NCBI GenBank assembly: GCA_034008185.1
Contig: CM067081.1
Location: 6,881,821 to 6,945,820, forward strand
Source of the DNA: Gorsachius magnificus
Lineage: Eukaryota > Chordata > Aves > Pelecaniformes > Ardeidae
Direction: 5' to 3'
Length of the DNA: 64,000 nucleotides
Shown here piece after piece: positions 25,010 through 55,315 of this stretch. Under the pieces are notes generated by a model. The model saw only the letters and a program-made list of their open reading frames with translations. It ran no database searches and was not told the origin of the DNA. Both the position numbers and the translations under genes were made by a program. The first letter of the stretch is position 1. Each line of letters starts with the position of its first letter.

Positions 25010-28000
25010 CACATCTAAACACCAGCACTGAGAGCTGAAGAAATGACTGGATTCATCGCACTTGAATTCCAACGTAACTAGGGCTCCTTAATTAGAAGGC
25101 TGTACTACCAAGATGTCTTCTGTAATTTCTGGCAACAAAGACGCTCTTCCAGAGGACAATTTCTCTCTTAGAGGAGTCACTGTCTTTCTAGAGAGAACAG
25201 AAGGAAACTATGCTTTTAATTTAGGTACTTCCTTCAGGTTGTTAAGTTAGGTGAGAAGGCCTCAATACTCTCTTCTTGGCTTGGTGCTCAACCTAGAGGC
25301 AACTACAGAGGAACTTTGGCAGTCCCCAGTGAGACTTGTTCAGCATGGATGGAAACTGTGGTGCTATCTAAATTTCTCCTGAGCACGCACAAACTGGGAT
25401 TCTTCATATATTTCATACCTAGATACTGGTGAGCTTATTTTCATGGCATCATTTCTGACTAAAGGCTACCTGCCAGCAAATTGCAAGTCCCTCCTTTACC
25501 ACATGAGGAAATTAGGGCTTCTGAAAGAACAGGTCATCCAATTTTATTTTTTTAGCTGGAACAAAACAATGCATTTTTTTGACCCGTGTATTGGAAACAA
25601 TTGAAATATTCTGGCCAAAACTTTCACATATTAAAAAAAATAACCTAAGGCAGGCACTTAGTGAAAAGAACTTTAGTCATAACAGTTAAAGTTTGGAAAA
25701 GCTGAGAAGCAGCCAAGGAAGGGTTATGATAATGGAAAATTATAATGAAAATTAAAATCTTTTAATATAAAACAGTGCTACCAATTGCACCTGCATTCAC
25801 TGCCTCTGGATTTTGATTGCTTTGCACAGTTATTTGAACAGACCCAAAAGAACATAGCTAGTCTGCAGCTAAGTTGGGCACTTTGGCTCTTTTTTCCCAG
25901 TCTCCATGTGAATATTCAACCTCTGCAGATTTATCTGGTAATTTTTCCTGATCACTATTTCTGTAAACAAATTTTTCACTGGTTCTTAAAGGGTGAAGAT
26001 TAATACCACTTGGTCAACAGCACTGAGGAAAGCAGCAACACAACAAATACAGGCCACTGCCCAGAAGAAAGATGATTAAAATCTCTCTCTGAAATTACCT
26101 GAGAGTCACCGACCCTGAACAACTCAACATCATGTTCCTGAGTGCCCCATTTAGCCTTCTTCCTCCTCTGTCCCATGAGGCAGCTCCTTCTTCACCGTTT
26201 CATAACTGTATCCTTCTTACCACGTATTTCCATTACCCTAAATGCCCTCAGCCCTATCACCTTCTGGCATCGAGTGCTTCTACTCAGCCTCATCCAAGCT
26301 CCCAAGAAGCAGAGCTCTGAGATACCTCAGCTACACAGACGAGTCAATTCTTGAAACATCCCAGGCCTGCTAAGTCAGGGGAACAGGTCATGAGTCCATT
26401 CTTCAGTTTCATCTGATCTCACATGGCCGACAGAGAGCTTTAGCACCTTCCCAAAATGGGAGAGACACCCACCATGGCCTGGTGTCTATCTGACTGCTGA
26501 CAGCTGGGTCTGGCTACAGGGCTGACTGCTCCCCTGCAAGGAATCTGGGAGAATGGACCACGGGAAGCCTGCTCAGCCTAGATCTGGAAGATACATAGTC
26601 AGGCAGTTGTGGCCACCTGAAACACTGTGAACATCAAGAAGAAATTCTCTCCAGTTCCTTCCTCACTTGTACAGCAGCAGAGGGGAAAAAAACCCATCTG
26701 TCCCTGGAAAGGCAGATGCAAAGCCCCAACTTACTTGTAACCAAGAAATAAGAACAATCAAAAATATGGAACAACTTCTGCACAATAAATGACTACATAG
26801 TCTGGGACTCCTCGGGCTGGAAAAGATGCAAGTGAAGAGGGACGTGACATAGGCTCATGAACTCATTAATGGCCTGGAGACTAGACAGACAGTAAAAAAT
26901 TACACTGGCAAAACGAGAGAAAAAGGCATTTAGAGAAGGAGGAAAGGAGAACAATGAAAAGTCCCTACACCACCAGTCTTTTACAAGCTGTTGTTGCTTT
27001 TGAAGCAGTGACTAATTCGAATAGACCAAGCTCATAGTACAAGAAAATGACTCTTCATTCAGGAAAAAAAATTACTGTTCACAGTTTTTACTCATCCAGT
27101 GCCTACACCTCATTGCACCCACGTTCAGATACCTGTAGATGATTCTGGTCTGTGTGTGCAGGTGGGATCCCAGTATGCGTTCTGGGACACCATCCACCAT
27201 TGCATGGGCGAAGTTTTGTACTCAACAAGTTTTTGGACTCAACTTCCCTAGGGTTTCTTCCTCTTACTCATGCTTTTGCCTCCCCCAGGAACAGCTGCCT
27301 TCTTAGACTTTCTCTACACTAAACTGTTTCCTGTCTTGTGCCGCTGTTAATATCAAATGGGAAATGCTTTCACTTATTGCACACAGGGAACATGCCTGCT
27401 CTGTATGACCTTCTTTTACTTAAATGGCACTAAGCCACAGATCTTAGTAGGGGCTCAAATGCAGATCAAAGTGTCACAAGTGCGTCCTAGAGCAACATCA
27501 TAGTCAGGCTGAGATTATAGCTTTTGGCAGGGGGTTGTCCTTCCACAGAAAGCTCAACAAGTTTTAGGCAAATACTAAAGAATTAGGTTTAACTTGAAAA
27601 ATAAAACAACCTCATGCCTCAGCAAGAGCACATAAGAACACTGCTGAACTCAAGGCCTGCAAGATGGGTTTGTCCTGCGCCTTTTAGACATGGTGCAATC
27701 TCAGAGGTCTGCGGCAAATTGGCAATGTGAGATGAGCTCTTGCCTAATTAGCAGATTTTCCATTGTGCCTCAGTGACTGCACTGCAGAGCCTGGCCACCC
27801 TCTGCTAATTTGCAACGTCTCCAGCTTTAAAACACGTTCTTTCATTCCAGTACATCAGGGCCAGCTGGAAAAGCACCTGCCAAGTGGAGAACTCACTTGC
27901 AAAGGTTCCTGTCCAAAATGAAGCCTGGGACTCGGACAGTTCTGCACTAGTGCCTCAACACTTCTCACACCTGGGCTTCCTGCTAAATCCAAGAGGCAAA

Positions 28001-30153
28001 TCAGAGAGAAATACTTATTATGCCCATACAAATAACCGTGGGCTAGCACCAGGATTTTTAATAGACCTTGCTCTCATAATTCCCACACATAAACACATTG
28101 GTTACTCCATCTGGTAACAGGTACCAGGGCCTTTATTCTGCCTTTTTTAAGTTTTTAGCATTTAGAAAGGCAGTGTCACCCTTTGCTAACAACTGTAAGT
28201 GGGCAAAGAAAGCAAGGCTGGGAGCTTCCCCAGGGATAGGGCTCTACCATGAGCCACAGGTGCAGTGCCCTGGGCCTGGCAAGGCTGGGGTGGGATGGCT
28301 GAGGACCCTCCCCAACAGCAGAAGCTGTCCACCAGAGCTGAGCCTGGCTGCAGGAAAGACCCCAGCATTTCCTACAGGGATGGGTCTAAAGACATCTCAG
28401 AGCCCAGAGCAGCACCTGGCACAGTAGAAAGGGGGAAGTTTTACAGAGATTTGTAACAGAAGTGCTAAACCAGGTTTTATTAAGTTTGAAGTACAAGATT
28501 TAAAAGAATGGCTTCTATAGAAAGTGCAGAACACTGCTCCCAGTCAAATCAAGGAATGATTTGTTTCCATCTAGCCCAGACAGCCTGTGCTCTGATACCC
28601 GGGAAAGGACGAGCAATGAAGCACAGGAGCTTCCCTGGACCAAAAGAACATGGTTGCAGTTTAACAATTATTGCACTAATGTGGGAGAGAAGTGCCCCGT
28701 AAACAGAGACTGAAACTCAGTCCCTATGTTCTGAGCTGTCCTTTCTCATCCCTCCAAAGCTTACACTCTGCTCGCTCAGTATTTTATTTCTTGACAAGGA
28801 AAAGTGGATGCCAATTGAAATTTGTTTTATTTAAATATAATTATCATGCAAATACTACAAAATATATGTTTATACAAAAATCTCATTGTCAGTCAACAGT
28901 GATAACTAGCAATAAGGCATATTACTGATCATATTATTGCAGCATTACAAATTCAAAGAACGAATTCATTCCTTGCAAGAGAAAATACAAGAGCTGATGT
29001 GCAAGGTCTAGGGGTCTATCTAGCATCTCATATGATATTCTTCACTTCACTTTTGTTCGTACCTCATTTACATAACTTGCCATACCTATACTCACACCTT
29101 TTTGCACTTGTCCTGTAGGTGGATCTTCTCCAGAGTGCTAAGGAATTACAAAGAAAGGTGTTAAGTTTCAGGTATTAGGAGAAAGGCAGAGAAATACCGC
29201 ATGCTGATTTCAACCCATGCATTCTTGGTTCCGCTTCAGGTGAATTTTCAGTGGTCTCTGTAACATGATACAGTGGCCCCTTGTGTCCAAGCCAACAGTA
29301 AGGTAACATCTGCAGCTAAATCACCTTGGAGCTACATAAGACAGGAGCTGATACCTTTGCCTAAGCAGGTAGCAAACCTGCTTTCCATGCTCTGAGAGAG
29401 GAAAGACAACCTACCCGATTAGAAAAGGCAGAATGCAATGCCTGAGACTGACAGGGAAGCCTGTAGCCATCAGCTGCCTATAACTTTTGTCCTGTCCAGT
29501 GCCCAAAGACTGCAGGAACAGGAGGGATGCCCGATTCAATGCCACAGCCCCCAAAGCCTGCTAATGTCCCATGAGGGATATTGCAAAAGTTCTTTCACCA
29601 AGGAGCTGCTTGGAAGGAAGGAAGGGTTTTGGAGGAGAGGAGGAATCTTTATCATCATTTATGGAGATTTACCAGATGAATCGCTTCTCATCACCTCCCT
29701 GTTCATTCTCTTCCTCTGTTGTCTGCTTGATTTCACTGCACATCTAGATTGTATTAACTTGGATCTATCATAATGAAATCTAGCTAAAATAGACAGGAAA
29801 AAGAGTCTCCTACCTTGGCTAAGAACACTCCTGCTTCAGCCTGCCCACAACCCCTGGGGTGGTAGAACACATCCACCTTCTAATTTGTACCCACAATCAT
29901 CATAAGCTCAGGATGAGTTTCTGGCATGCACATGGGCACAGAGGTCCCTAGAGGTGGAGTCTAGTTCAGGTGATTCCTGTGTCTCAAGCAACTAGAGGAA
30001 GCTGTATCATTCTCCAAAGCTCAGCACTTTTAACTCCCGTTGCTTCTGACAGGTTTCTGCCACCCTATTTTTCTAGTGCCAAGTGGGCCTAGTTGCACGC
30101 ACACTTATTCATCCAGTATCTTCTCCACCAACCTTGTTCCTTTCTCATTCATT
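25010..30153. other. Non-coding DNA; possible very old CR1 near 26.8 kb
   Basis: No exon recognised. At about 26,805-26,960, 'gggactcctcgggctggaaaagatgcaagtgaagagggacgtgacatagg' weakly resembles the [10 protein letters not shown] region of ancient CR1 types, but I would not call it without an alignment. A compact non-repeat block at 27,690-27,835 contains a TAATTA core and could be conserved non-coding DNA. Confidence 0.35.
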
Positions 30154-30904
30154 CCTATTGTGGCGGTGTGCTCCCCCCTTGTCTCTGACTCCCCCTCCTT
30201 TGACCTCATTCAAGTGATAACCACTTCTGGAGGTGGGGATAGAAGTGTCTGGTCTGTGTCTGGTCCTGAAGGATGCACCCACTGGATGTGGGGGGAGACA
30301 GATAACAATGCAATAGCCAAGGGCTATTGTGGAATGTGCCCACCTAAGCACAGTGGTCAGTATGCGAATATGACTGTGAGCCAATTATCTTACCCCCATC
30401 AATAGTGAGCAGCCCAAGAGCCCTTTGAGCTCTCCTGCACGGCAGCGGGCTGCACGCCAGGATCTCCCCTTGAGCAGGGACGCCTCTCAAGGTTACTCCT
30501 TGAGGCTGAGAGATTCCTTACTGCAACAGATTCTCGGTAAGTGACTAACAGCATAACTTGGAAACCTTAGCTAAGTGACATAAAGGATTAATTGCACATA
30601 TATAATCCTTTAGACATAAACTGTTGACCAAGTCTGGGCCTAGGATTGGATCCAGCTGCACCTAGACTCCTCTCTGAGGGAGTTTAGAAAGCAAGGGGAT
30701 CTTTTCTGAACCTCATGACTCAACGGGAGGGTCTCCCTGACAGTGTTGTCTGACCCTGTTCTCTGTGCAGTAAATAACCGAGTGTACCTTGCCATCAAAT
30801 CTCAAACTATTGTCACAGTTACCACTGAACTTTGTTAACTCACTGTTTTACACCAATAAACCACATTATTTTTGCCTCCCTCTTACTCCATCCGCGACAC
30901 CTAT
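30154..30904 (+). mobile_element. Solo LTR (741 bp) with 5-bp target-site duplication CCTAT
   Basis: The LTR runs from TGTGGCGGTG (30,159) to TCCGCGACA (30,899). It is flanked by identical pentamers CCTAT at 30,154-30,158 and 30,900-30,904. An AATAAA signal sits at 30,855-30,860, about 40 bp from the 3' edge, a usual place in LTRs. The 3' half ('gaactttgttaactcactgttttacacc') belongs to a bird LTR family distinct from the three related copies at 10.7, 11.4 and 20.9 kb. No retroviral coding sequence is next to it, so it is a solo LTR left by recombination. Confidence 0.85.
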
Positions 30905-31039
30905 CAAATAACAGAAAGTATTCTTCTTCCATTTCATGGCACTTCCTCTTTCTCTTTGGCTAGGCAAGCTTCTCCTCATACAACCATATTCTCCTCCTTT
31001 TCTCTTTTTCTGCCAGCGTCTCCATCTATTTTGCAAGGA

Positions 31040-31290
31040 AAAAATAATAATGCATTTATATACTATATAATATTATGTAGTATACAGTATAGATAATTAA
31101 ATATTATTTATATTTATATAAAATATTATAATATATATTTAATTATATTATATATAATTATATGCATTGTCTATATACTATACATTCTATTCTATTCTAT
31201 ATAAAACATAATATCTAGTCTATATATAGTATATAACATACATAACATATAATATATGTATATTTTATTATCTATCATATATAGCATATT
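31040..31290. repeat. AT-rich low-complexity and palindromic tract
   Basis: Nearly pure A/T sequence made of TATA, ATAT and TTATA words, including 'attatatataattatat' and several self-complementary stretches, plus a CTATT run (31,184-31,199). It could form hairpins or cruciforms and is likely to be unstable in length. Confidence 0.8.
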
Positions 31291-31566
31291 TATTGCTGTC
31301 ATGACCTTTCCCTGGCTTTGCAAAAGTTGGAAGACATTGAGAGGCATTGGCGGGAAGCAAGAGACGATGGCATGGCAAAGCCCGTCGTTGGGTTTGCCCT
31401 CGGAGAACAAGGCTTGTTTAATCGGGTAGTTTTTCTGATCAACTTCTCCATTTTTTTTCTCTCTGTTGTTTTTGAATGCGGATTTTATTTGTTTGGGCCA
31501 GTTTTGTCTGGATTTAAACCCTTTGGACCCAGCCTTCTACTTCCACAGCAAGACTGACTTTAATGA

Positions 31567-32465
31567 CTGTGCCCTCAGTAAATTTGCAGATGACACCAAA
31601 CTGGGTGGGAGTGTTGATCTGCTGGAGGGGAGGAGGGCTCTGCAGAGGGACCTGGACAGGCTGGATCCACGGGCCGAGGCCAATTGTATGAGGTTCAACA
31701 AGGCCAAGTGCCGGGTCCTGCACTTGGGTCACAACAACCCCATGCAGCGCTACAGGCTTGGGGAAGAGTGGCTGGAAAGCTGCCTGGGCGAAAAAGGACC
31801 CAGGGGTGCTGGTTGACAGGCAGCTGAATATGAGCCAGCAGTGTGCCCAGGTGGCCAAGAAGGCCAATGGCATCCTGGCCTGTATCAGGAATAGTGTGGC
31901 CAACAGGAGCAGGGAAGTGATCGTGCCCTTGTACTCGGTGCTGGTGAGGCCGCACCTCGAATACTGTGTTCAGTTTTGGGCCCCTCACTACAAGAAAGAT
32001 GTTGCCTTGCTGGAACAGGTCCAGAGGAGAGCAACCAAGCTGGGGAGGGGTCTGGAACGCAAGTCATACGAGGAGCGGCTGAGGGAACTGGGGGTGTTCA
32101 GCCTGGAGAAGAGGAGGCTGAGGGGAGCCCTGATCGCCCTCTACAACTGCCTGAAGGAGGCTGTAGTGAGGTGGGGGTCGGCCTCTTCTCCCTGGTAACA
32201 GACGATAGGACGAGGGGGAATGGCTTGAAGCTGCGCCAGGGCAGGTTTAGGCTAGACATTAGGAAAAACTTCTTCACCGAGAGGGTTGTCAGGCTCTGGA
32301 ATGGGCTGCCCAGGGAGGTGGTGGAGTCCTCATCCCTGGAGGTATTTAAAAGAAGGAGAGATGAGGTGCTTAGGGACAGGGTTTAGTGGTGGGATGGCAG
32401 TGCTAGGTTAAAGGTTGGACTCGATGATCTTAAAGTTCTTTTCCAACCGAGGTGATTCTATGAAT
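31567..32465 (+). mobile_element. Young CR1 LINE, 5'-truncated, ending next to the HIKESHI promoter
   Basis: It starts just 5' of the reverse-transcriptase catalytic box ([20 protein letters not shown]). It runs through [39 protein letters not shown] and [20 protein letters not shown] to the 3' UTR ('gttggactcgatgatcttaa') ending near 32,465. Small frameshifts near 31,795 and 32,155 break the frame. It is very similar over its full length to the copy at 62.07-62.98 kb (same subfamily). Only about 340 bp separate its end from the HIKESHI start codon. Confidence 0.92.
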
Positions 32466-32607
32466 TCCTAGGTAAAGGAGATGCAGAATTTCCTCAGCCC
32501 TTCAGCACTCAGAGCAAATCAGTCGTGTTTTGACCCAGAAAACAGGGCACGGGGCGGCAAGGCGGTGGAGGGCCGGCCCGCGTGAGGCGGAGAGTCGCGG
32601 AGCCTGA

Positions 32608-32713
32608 CGGGAGTTGTAGTCCACCGCAGCCCCGTCCCCGCCGGCCGCGGGGCCGCGCGTTGCACCACGGGAGCTGTAGTCCTCCGGCGCAGCCGCATCC
32701 CCGCCGGCCGCGC
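32608..32713. promoter_or_regulatory. Duplicated ZNF143/THAP11-type motifs in the promoter
   Basis: GGGAGTTGTAGTCC (32,609-32,622) and GGGAGCTGTAGTCC (32,669-32,682) are reverse complements of the ACTACAnnTCCC core recognised by ZNF143 and THAP11/Ronin. They start exactly 60 bp apart. The sequence that follows each is also similar (both run on to CCCGCCGGCCGCG-like sequence), so the pair probably arose by local tandem duplication. Binding is inferred, not shown. Confidence 0.65.
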
Positions 32714-32804
32714 TCCGGAACTGACTCGGCGGCTGCGAGGCGAACGGGGGCGTGTTGATTTCCGGGAGACGGGCCGGAGGCTCGGGGGGGGGCGGACCGC
32801 CGCC

Positions 32805-50999
<18,195 letters not shown>

Positions 51000-51190
51000 G
51001 CTCAAATTGTGTCACTTGAAGTGCATTCTAAACAGTGTTACCTGAAGGATGCAGCAAGTAACTCCACTGAAGAATTTTGGGGGAGGAAAAAAAAAAAAAA
51101 CAAACAAAACTATTAGTCTGAACAGACAAACTTGTAACTTTTGTATTACTCTTGACAATTATTTAAAATTAAAATCAGTGAAAACTACTT
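51000..51190 (+). other. HIKESHI: HIKESHI 3' UTR with candidate polyadenylation signal
   Basis: Sequence after the stop is non-coding and AT-rich, with an A run at 51,087-51,100. An ATTAAA hexamer at 51,168-51,173 is the nearest plausible polyadenylation signal. The true end could be further downstream. Confidence 0.45.
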
Positions 51191-51314
51191 GCCTACATGG
51201 TTTCTTTTAATTGAAGTACTTGGCTGCAACAAGAAACCAGTGTTGCATGAGTAGAAATATTTTTTTGAAACTGCATTTAAAGTAGAAGAAATGACAAGAT
51301 GAAAACCAACAGCA

Positions 51315-51356
51315 CCATCTTGTGCTTGTGTGATGCCATCTTGTGCTTGTGTGCTG
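51315..51356. repeat. 21-bp tandem duplication
   Basis: Two head-to-tail units (51,315-51,335 and 51,336-51,356) beginning ccatcttgtgcttgtgtg, differing at one position near the end. Confidence 0.85.
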
Positions 51357-51359
51357 TCT

Positions 51360-54348
51360 TGGGGGGTTTAGCTGTAAACAGAATAACGTAGTTTTTCCTT
51401 CTTTACCTCATTCTGAAGGGTGATCGGGCAACTGAGAATATACTGATGGTTTTCCTGCTGGTACTTATACTGTAAGTTCTTTCAGTTTGTGGACAACCAG
51501 TATTCCTATTCCCAGCTCCTGTATTTCTCTCTTTTTGCCATGAAGACACTATTGAGCTTGATCTCGGAGTACGCATCTTTAACTTTCCCTGTATGAAAGT
51601 GTAACAAAGAGAAATCTTTGGGGACTCTTGCCCTGCTGCAAGTCAGACAGCTTTGAAACATCCATTACGGGCCAATTCAGGGTTGTAGATTTGTACTTTG
51701 CAGCCCCAGACTGTTCAGTGAGGTAAGAGCTGCTCGATTACTGACATTGGAGGTATTTAATGGATTTGTCTTTCTCTTCAGGTTTCTCTAATTGTGGTAT
51801 GAAGAATGATGTGGAGGAGGAGAAAAATAAGCATAATGTTTCTTAGTACCTGGAAGACTTTTTCCGTGAGGAAAATGGGTTACATCAAAATGTTCAAGTT
51901 ATGTCAAGGATTTGTGGGGTGTAGTTTCCATTGTTTGAGAGGAAGTTATGATGTTCTGCTTTAAGAAATTCATTGCAGCACACTGAACTGAAGCTTGTTT
52001 TGACTAGCCCGTGAGCCTCTCTTGGTCTCCTTTGAACTTGTCTGTGATTAGGAACTTCCAACAAAGCACCTCCGTAGGCTCTGTCAAAACAAGGAACATT
52101 GTTCTGAATTCTTCTGGAAGGGTTGGAAGAAGCTGATGTCCCTTGTTTGGTATGAGAAGACATCTTTTCTTCAGCAGTTTCCACTCTTTCACACTCCAGA
52201 TGGCACAATGTCCCTACTGCGATGAAGAAACAGCTTTGTTTCCAAGCACCCTTGTCTGCTCTAGGTGCTTTGCTTGATGTTTGAGGTAGCCCTGCCATCC
52301 CCCCAGTCTGTTTTCCTGTGTCTAATGTTGGGGCAGCCGTGTATGAAGGAAGGGGTGAGGGAGAAAGCAGGAGAAGACTTTATTTCTTCCGCCCACCCAG
52401 CTGTTGATGTGTGAGAGAGGGGACACTGGTGTTCACTGCAAGGAGGGTGGAGGACTTGGTGCTTTTGCAAGGCTCGGCTGTGATTGATGGCTAAAGCAGG
52501 ACAGTTCTCATCCCCCCGAGTGGGTTCCAGGCATCCTCTTCGTGCATGTCAGCCCATTCTCTGTTGCTGGCTTCTCCTGTTTCCTCAAGGAGAGGCTGCT
52601 CTAAAGCCCCCCAGGGGAAAACACGTAGTGCTGCTGGGCTGGGGGCTCGCTAACTCACAACCCAGTTACAGCCTTGCAGCCGGGCTTCATGTCCTACTTG
52701 TACAAAATCTCTGCAAATGGTTTCTCATGTGGAAGTATTTTAGCACAGAGGGTGTGGAAGTTAATTTTCCAATGTGCTGTCTTATGTTTCTCCCTCACCA
52801 TCAGACCCTATGGACGTGTTCGTGATGGATTTGCATAACAGTTTACGGGGGTAACGATGGTGAAGGGAGGTAAATGTCCCTGTGGGTGGGAGGAAGCCTC
52901 TCTGCTTATTTCACGCTCTGAGGAAGGGATTATCAAATGGCACTCAACTGCTCCTCCCCTGATGCTATAGAAACAACCCTCTTCTTCATTCATTCAGGGG
53001 AGAGAGAGAACCTGCTCCTCCAGCAGGGGAGGCTGCAGCCCCTCCTGTGATCCACAGGTGACGGTGGGGCTGGTTGTGACCTGCTGGCTTCTGCTGCCCT
53101 GCCCTGCTCTCCTCGCTGGCCCGTGGGTCGCGGGCAGGTCCTGCTGCTGCCTGCTGCTCTCCTGGTTGCTTTTGAGCCTGTTTGCAGTGTGAAGGAGAAG
53201 GGAGGCAGGGAGGTAGCACGGAGGGCTTTCTGTCAAGTGTAGAGGAGGTTGAGGAGGGCGTTTGTAATAACACAAGTGAGAAACATCTTTGCCCTTTCAG
53301 GTCCAGGTGCTAACCTAGAGTGCAGGTGTGACAAGCCACAACTGACTCTTTCTAGCCCCAGGAAGGTGACTTGAAGGCATCTGAAAGAGTCTTGTTCCCA
53401 ACACGCGTGTCTCGCACAACCAGAGGTATGAGCATCAGGAGCCATTTCATGCGTGCTCTCGTAACTACTACTAACTATGGCATCTGCTGTCTCAGCCTTG
53501 GGGTCTGGGGCGGGTGGGTGTGCAGGACTGGTGGCAGATCTGACCGCTTGTTGCAAGGGGGGCAGCAGGGCAGCATCATGTCTGGGTTCTGCTCCAGCCC
53601 TGACTTCTGCTGGACTTGGATGATGCTGGGCACAGAGGGTTCCAGCTCTCCCCAAAGTGGGGATCAGCCAACCGCGGCTCCTGCTTGCTTAAAAGACCTG
53701 GAGCTGCTTGGGTGGAAGTCTAGGGGCTGTCTGTCCAGGGACCAAATGGGGGAGACCATGGCACACAGGAAACTTGCGGGTTCACAAGTCTTCACAGCTC
53801 CTGTGGGGCCTAGCCCTGACCTCTTGCTTTTGATGGAAATCTATGGCTGAGTTTCCGCGGTCATTCAGCTACGCTTCAGGATCAACATATGAAAGGCAGT
53901 GTCCTACTCCACTCCAGAGAGATGGGCTGAAATTCAAGGGTGAGAAAGGAATTGTTTTACTTTCTACCAGTGAAATCCTGCTTGCTGTGCCGGAGCCAGG
54001 GCCCCCCCCTCTTCTTTCTTCCCACCACATCTTGTAACTCCACACAGGCAGCCCAAACTTCAGGGCACGTTCAGCCTTTGGATGTCAGGCGGGAAGGACA
54101 CGCGTGTCCCTGGGTGCGAGCCACTTGCAATTTCTGTGTCAGCACCAGAGTTGCCTTGGGGGCAGCAGAAGGTTTATAGCTGGAATCGGTTGAAAGCTGC
54201 GCCATTGCAGCTCCTGCCCAGGATGTGTGTGGTCTGTGGGGCAGGAGGGGGAGTTTGAAGACAGTGGCTTCAGGCACTTCAATGGTTTAGGAATGTGGTT
54301 GTGAGCTGGGTGACTTAGGGCATGACGTGTCTTTCGTTTGCTCTGCAG
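51360..54348. other. Spacer between HIKESHI and the CCDC81-like exons
   Basis: No exon I can defend. The first coding exon of the CCDC81-like gene should lie here if the gene is complete, but I found no stretch resembling the CCDC81 N-terminus with a donor in the right phase. A 159-codon frame at 53,371-53,850 matches nothing known to me. Confidence 0.4.
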
Positions 54349-54410
54349 AGTTTGTGGAAATTTGGGCTCAGGTGTCTCATTACATTCAGCAGCAGTTGGC
54401 ACCAGGCAAG
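54349..54410 (+). pseudogene. CCDC81-like block 1
   Basis: The acceptor GCTCTGCAG precedes it. Two bases complete a codon, then FVEIWAQVSHYIQQQLAPGK. The next bases GTGATC may be a donor. Alternatively the exon reads on as VIFIPRF, which resembles the GVxIPxLG motif of CCDC81, and stops in frame at about 54,462. Both readings leave doubt about the 3' edge. Confidence 0.5.
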
Positions 54411-55315
54411 GTGATCTTTATACCCCGTTTCTCCCCTCGTACTCTGGTGGTTTTGGCAGCCTGACCCCTGCCAAAGTCATTAAATATAATTAGGCTTGTC
54501 TTTCTTTTACTTCTGGGATGTTGGTTTTCTGCTTTAAAATGTAATCTACAACTGTGCCACAAATCAAGATTTTTTCTGTAAGTGTACAGAAGAAACCAAG
54601 TCCAGCTCTCGTTATACTCAAAAGATCAATGCTGACAGAGTTTCTCTGGTCCCCACTGCCAGGGTGGAAAGACCACCCAACATACCACAGTTGTTGGAAA
54701 CTCCTTGCATCTCCTCTAGCTGAAGGGTGTTTGCACTACTTTTACGCCAAATCCTTGTCCCTGTTGCTTTTTCCTTTTCCACTTTTGGAGTGTCAGAATA
54801 GTTGGACTGGGGATGTTCAGTGTTCTTACTGAAGAGCTACGTATGGGAAAGCACGATCAGTTGCCCATTCAGAGACCCATATTTTAGCTGTCCAGTGTTG
54901 TCAGAAAGATTCTTAACCTTGGCTGTGCTAAAAGAATTATTCCAGGTATGAAGATGGAGTAAAATCTGGTTTCCTGTTGAAACAGATGTGGGGTGTCTGA
55001 TAATGCTGACTAGGCATGGTCTAGAGCAAAAGCTCTCACATTTGCTCATAAATTCATGGAATTTTGGAGTGGTCTGAGTAATTCTTAGGAGCAGTTCTTC
55101 TCTTTTGCTGCTGAATTGGAAATGTGCCAGGGCATGCTGAGTCTCTCAAGCCCTCAGTGCCTGCATGCTGAGTGTGGGCAGAGTTACAATGGCCTTATCA
55201 TGGCACTCAAGACGACCGCTTTGTAGCAAGGCATTACCTGAGGGCTGCTGAAACTTGACTGCAGTTAGCATCTTTGCTGTATTAGTCTCTTTTCTCCTCT
55301 GGCGTTGCTTAACAG

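Noticed and set aside
1..32500. Search for exons of ME3 or other 11q14 neighbours upstream of HIKESHI
   Set aside because: I found no stretch resembling the malic enzyme C-terminus or other neighbours by eye. A tblastn search could still find short exons that I missed.
53371..53850. 159-codon frame between HIKESHI and the CCDC81-like exons
   Set aside because: No known domain, no splice signals that fit, and GC-rich local composition makes a long chance frame likely.
53940..53985. LLSTSEILLAV-like translation as a possible first CCDC81-like exon
   Set aside because: No splice donor at the required place, and the following block already covers the same part of the protein.
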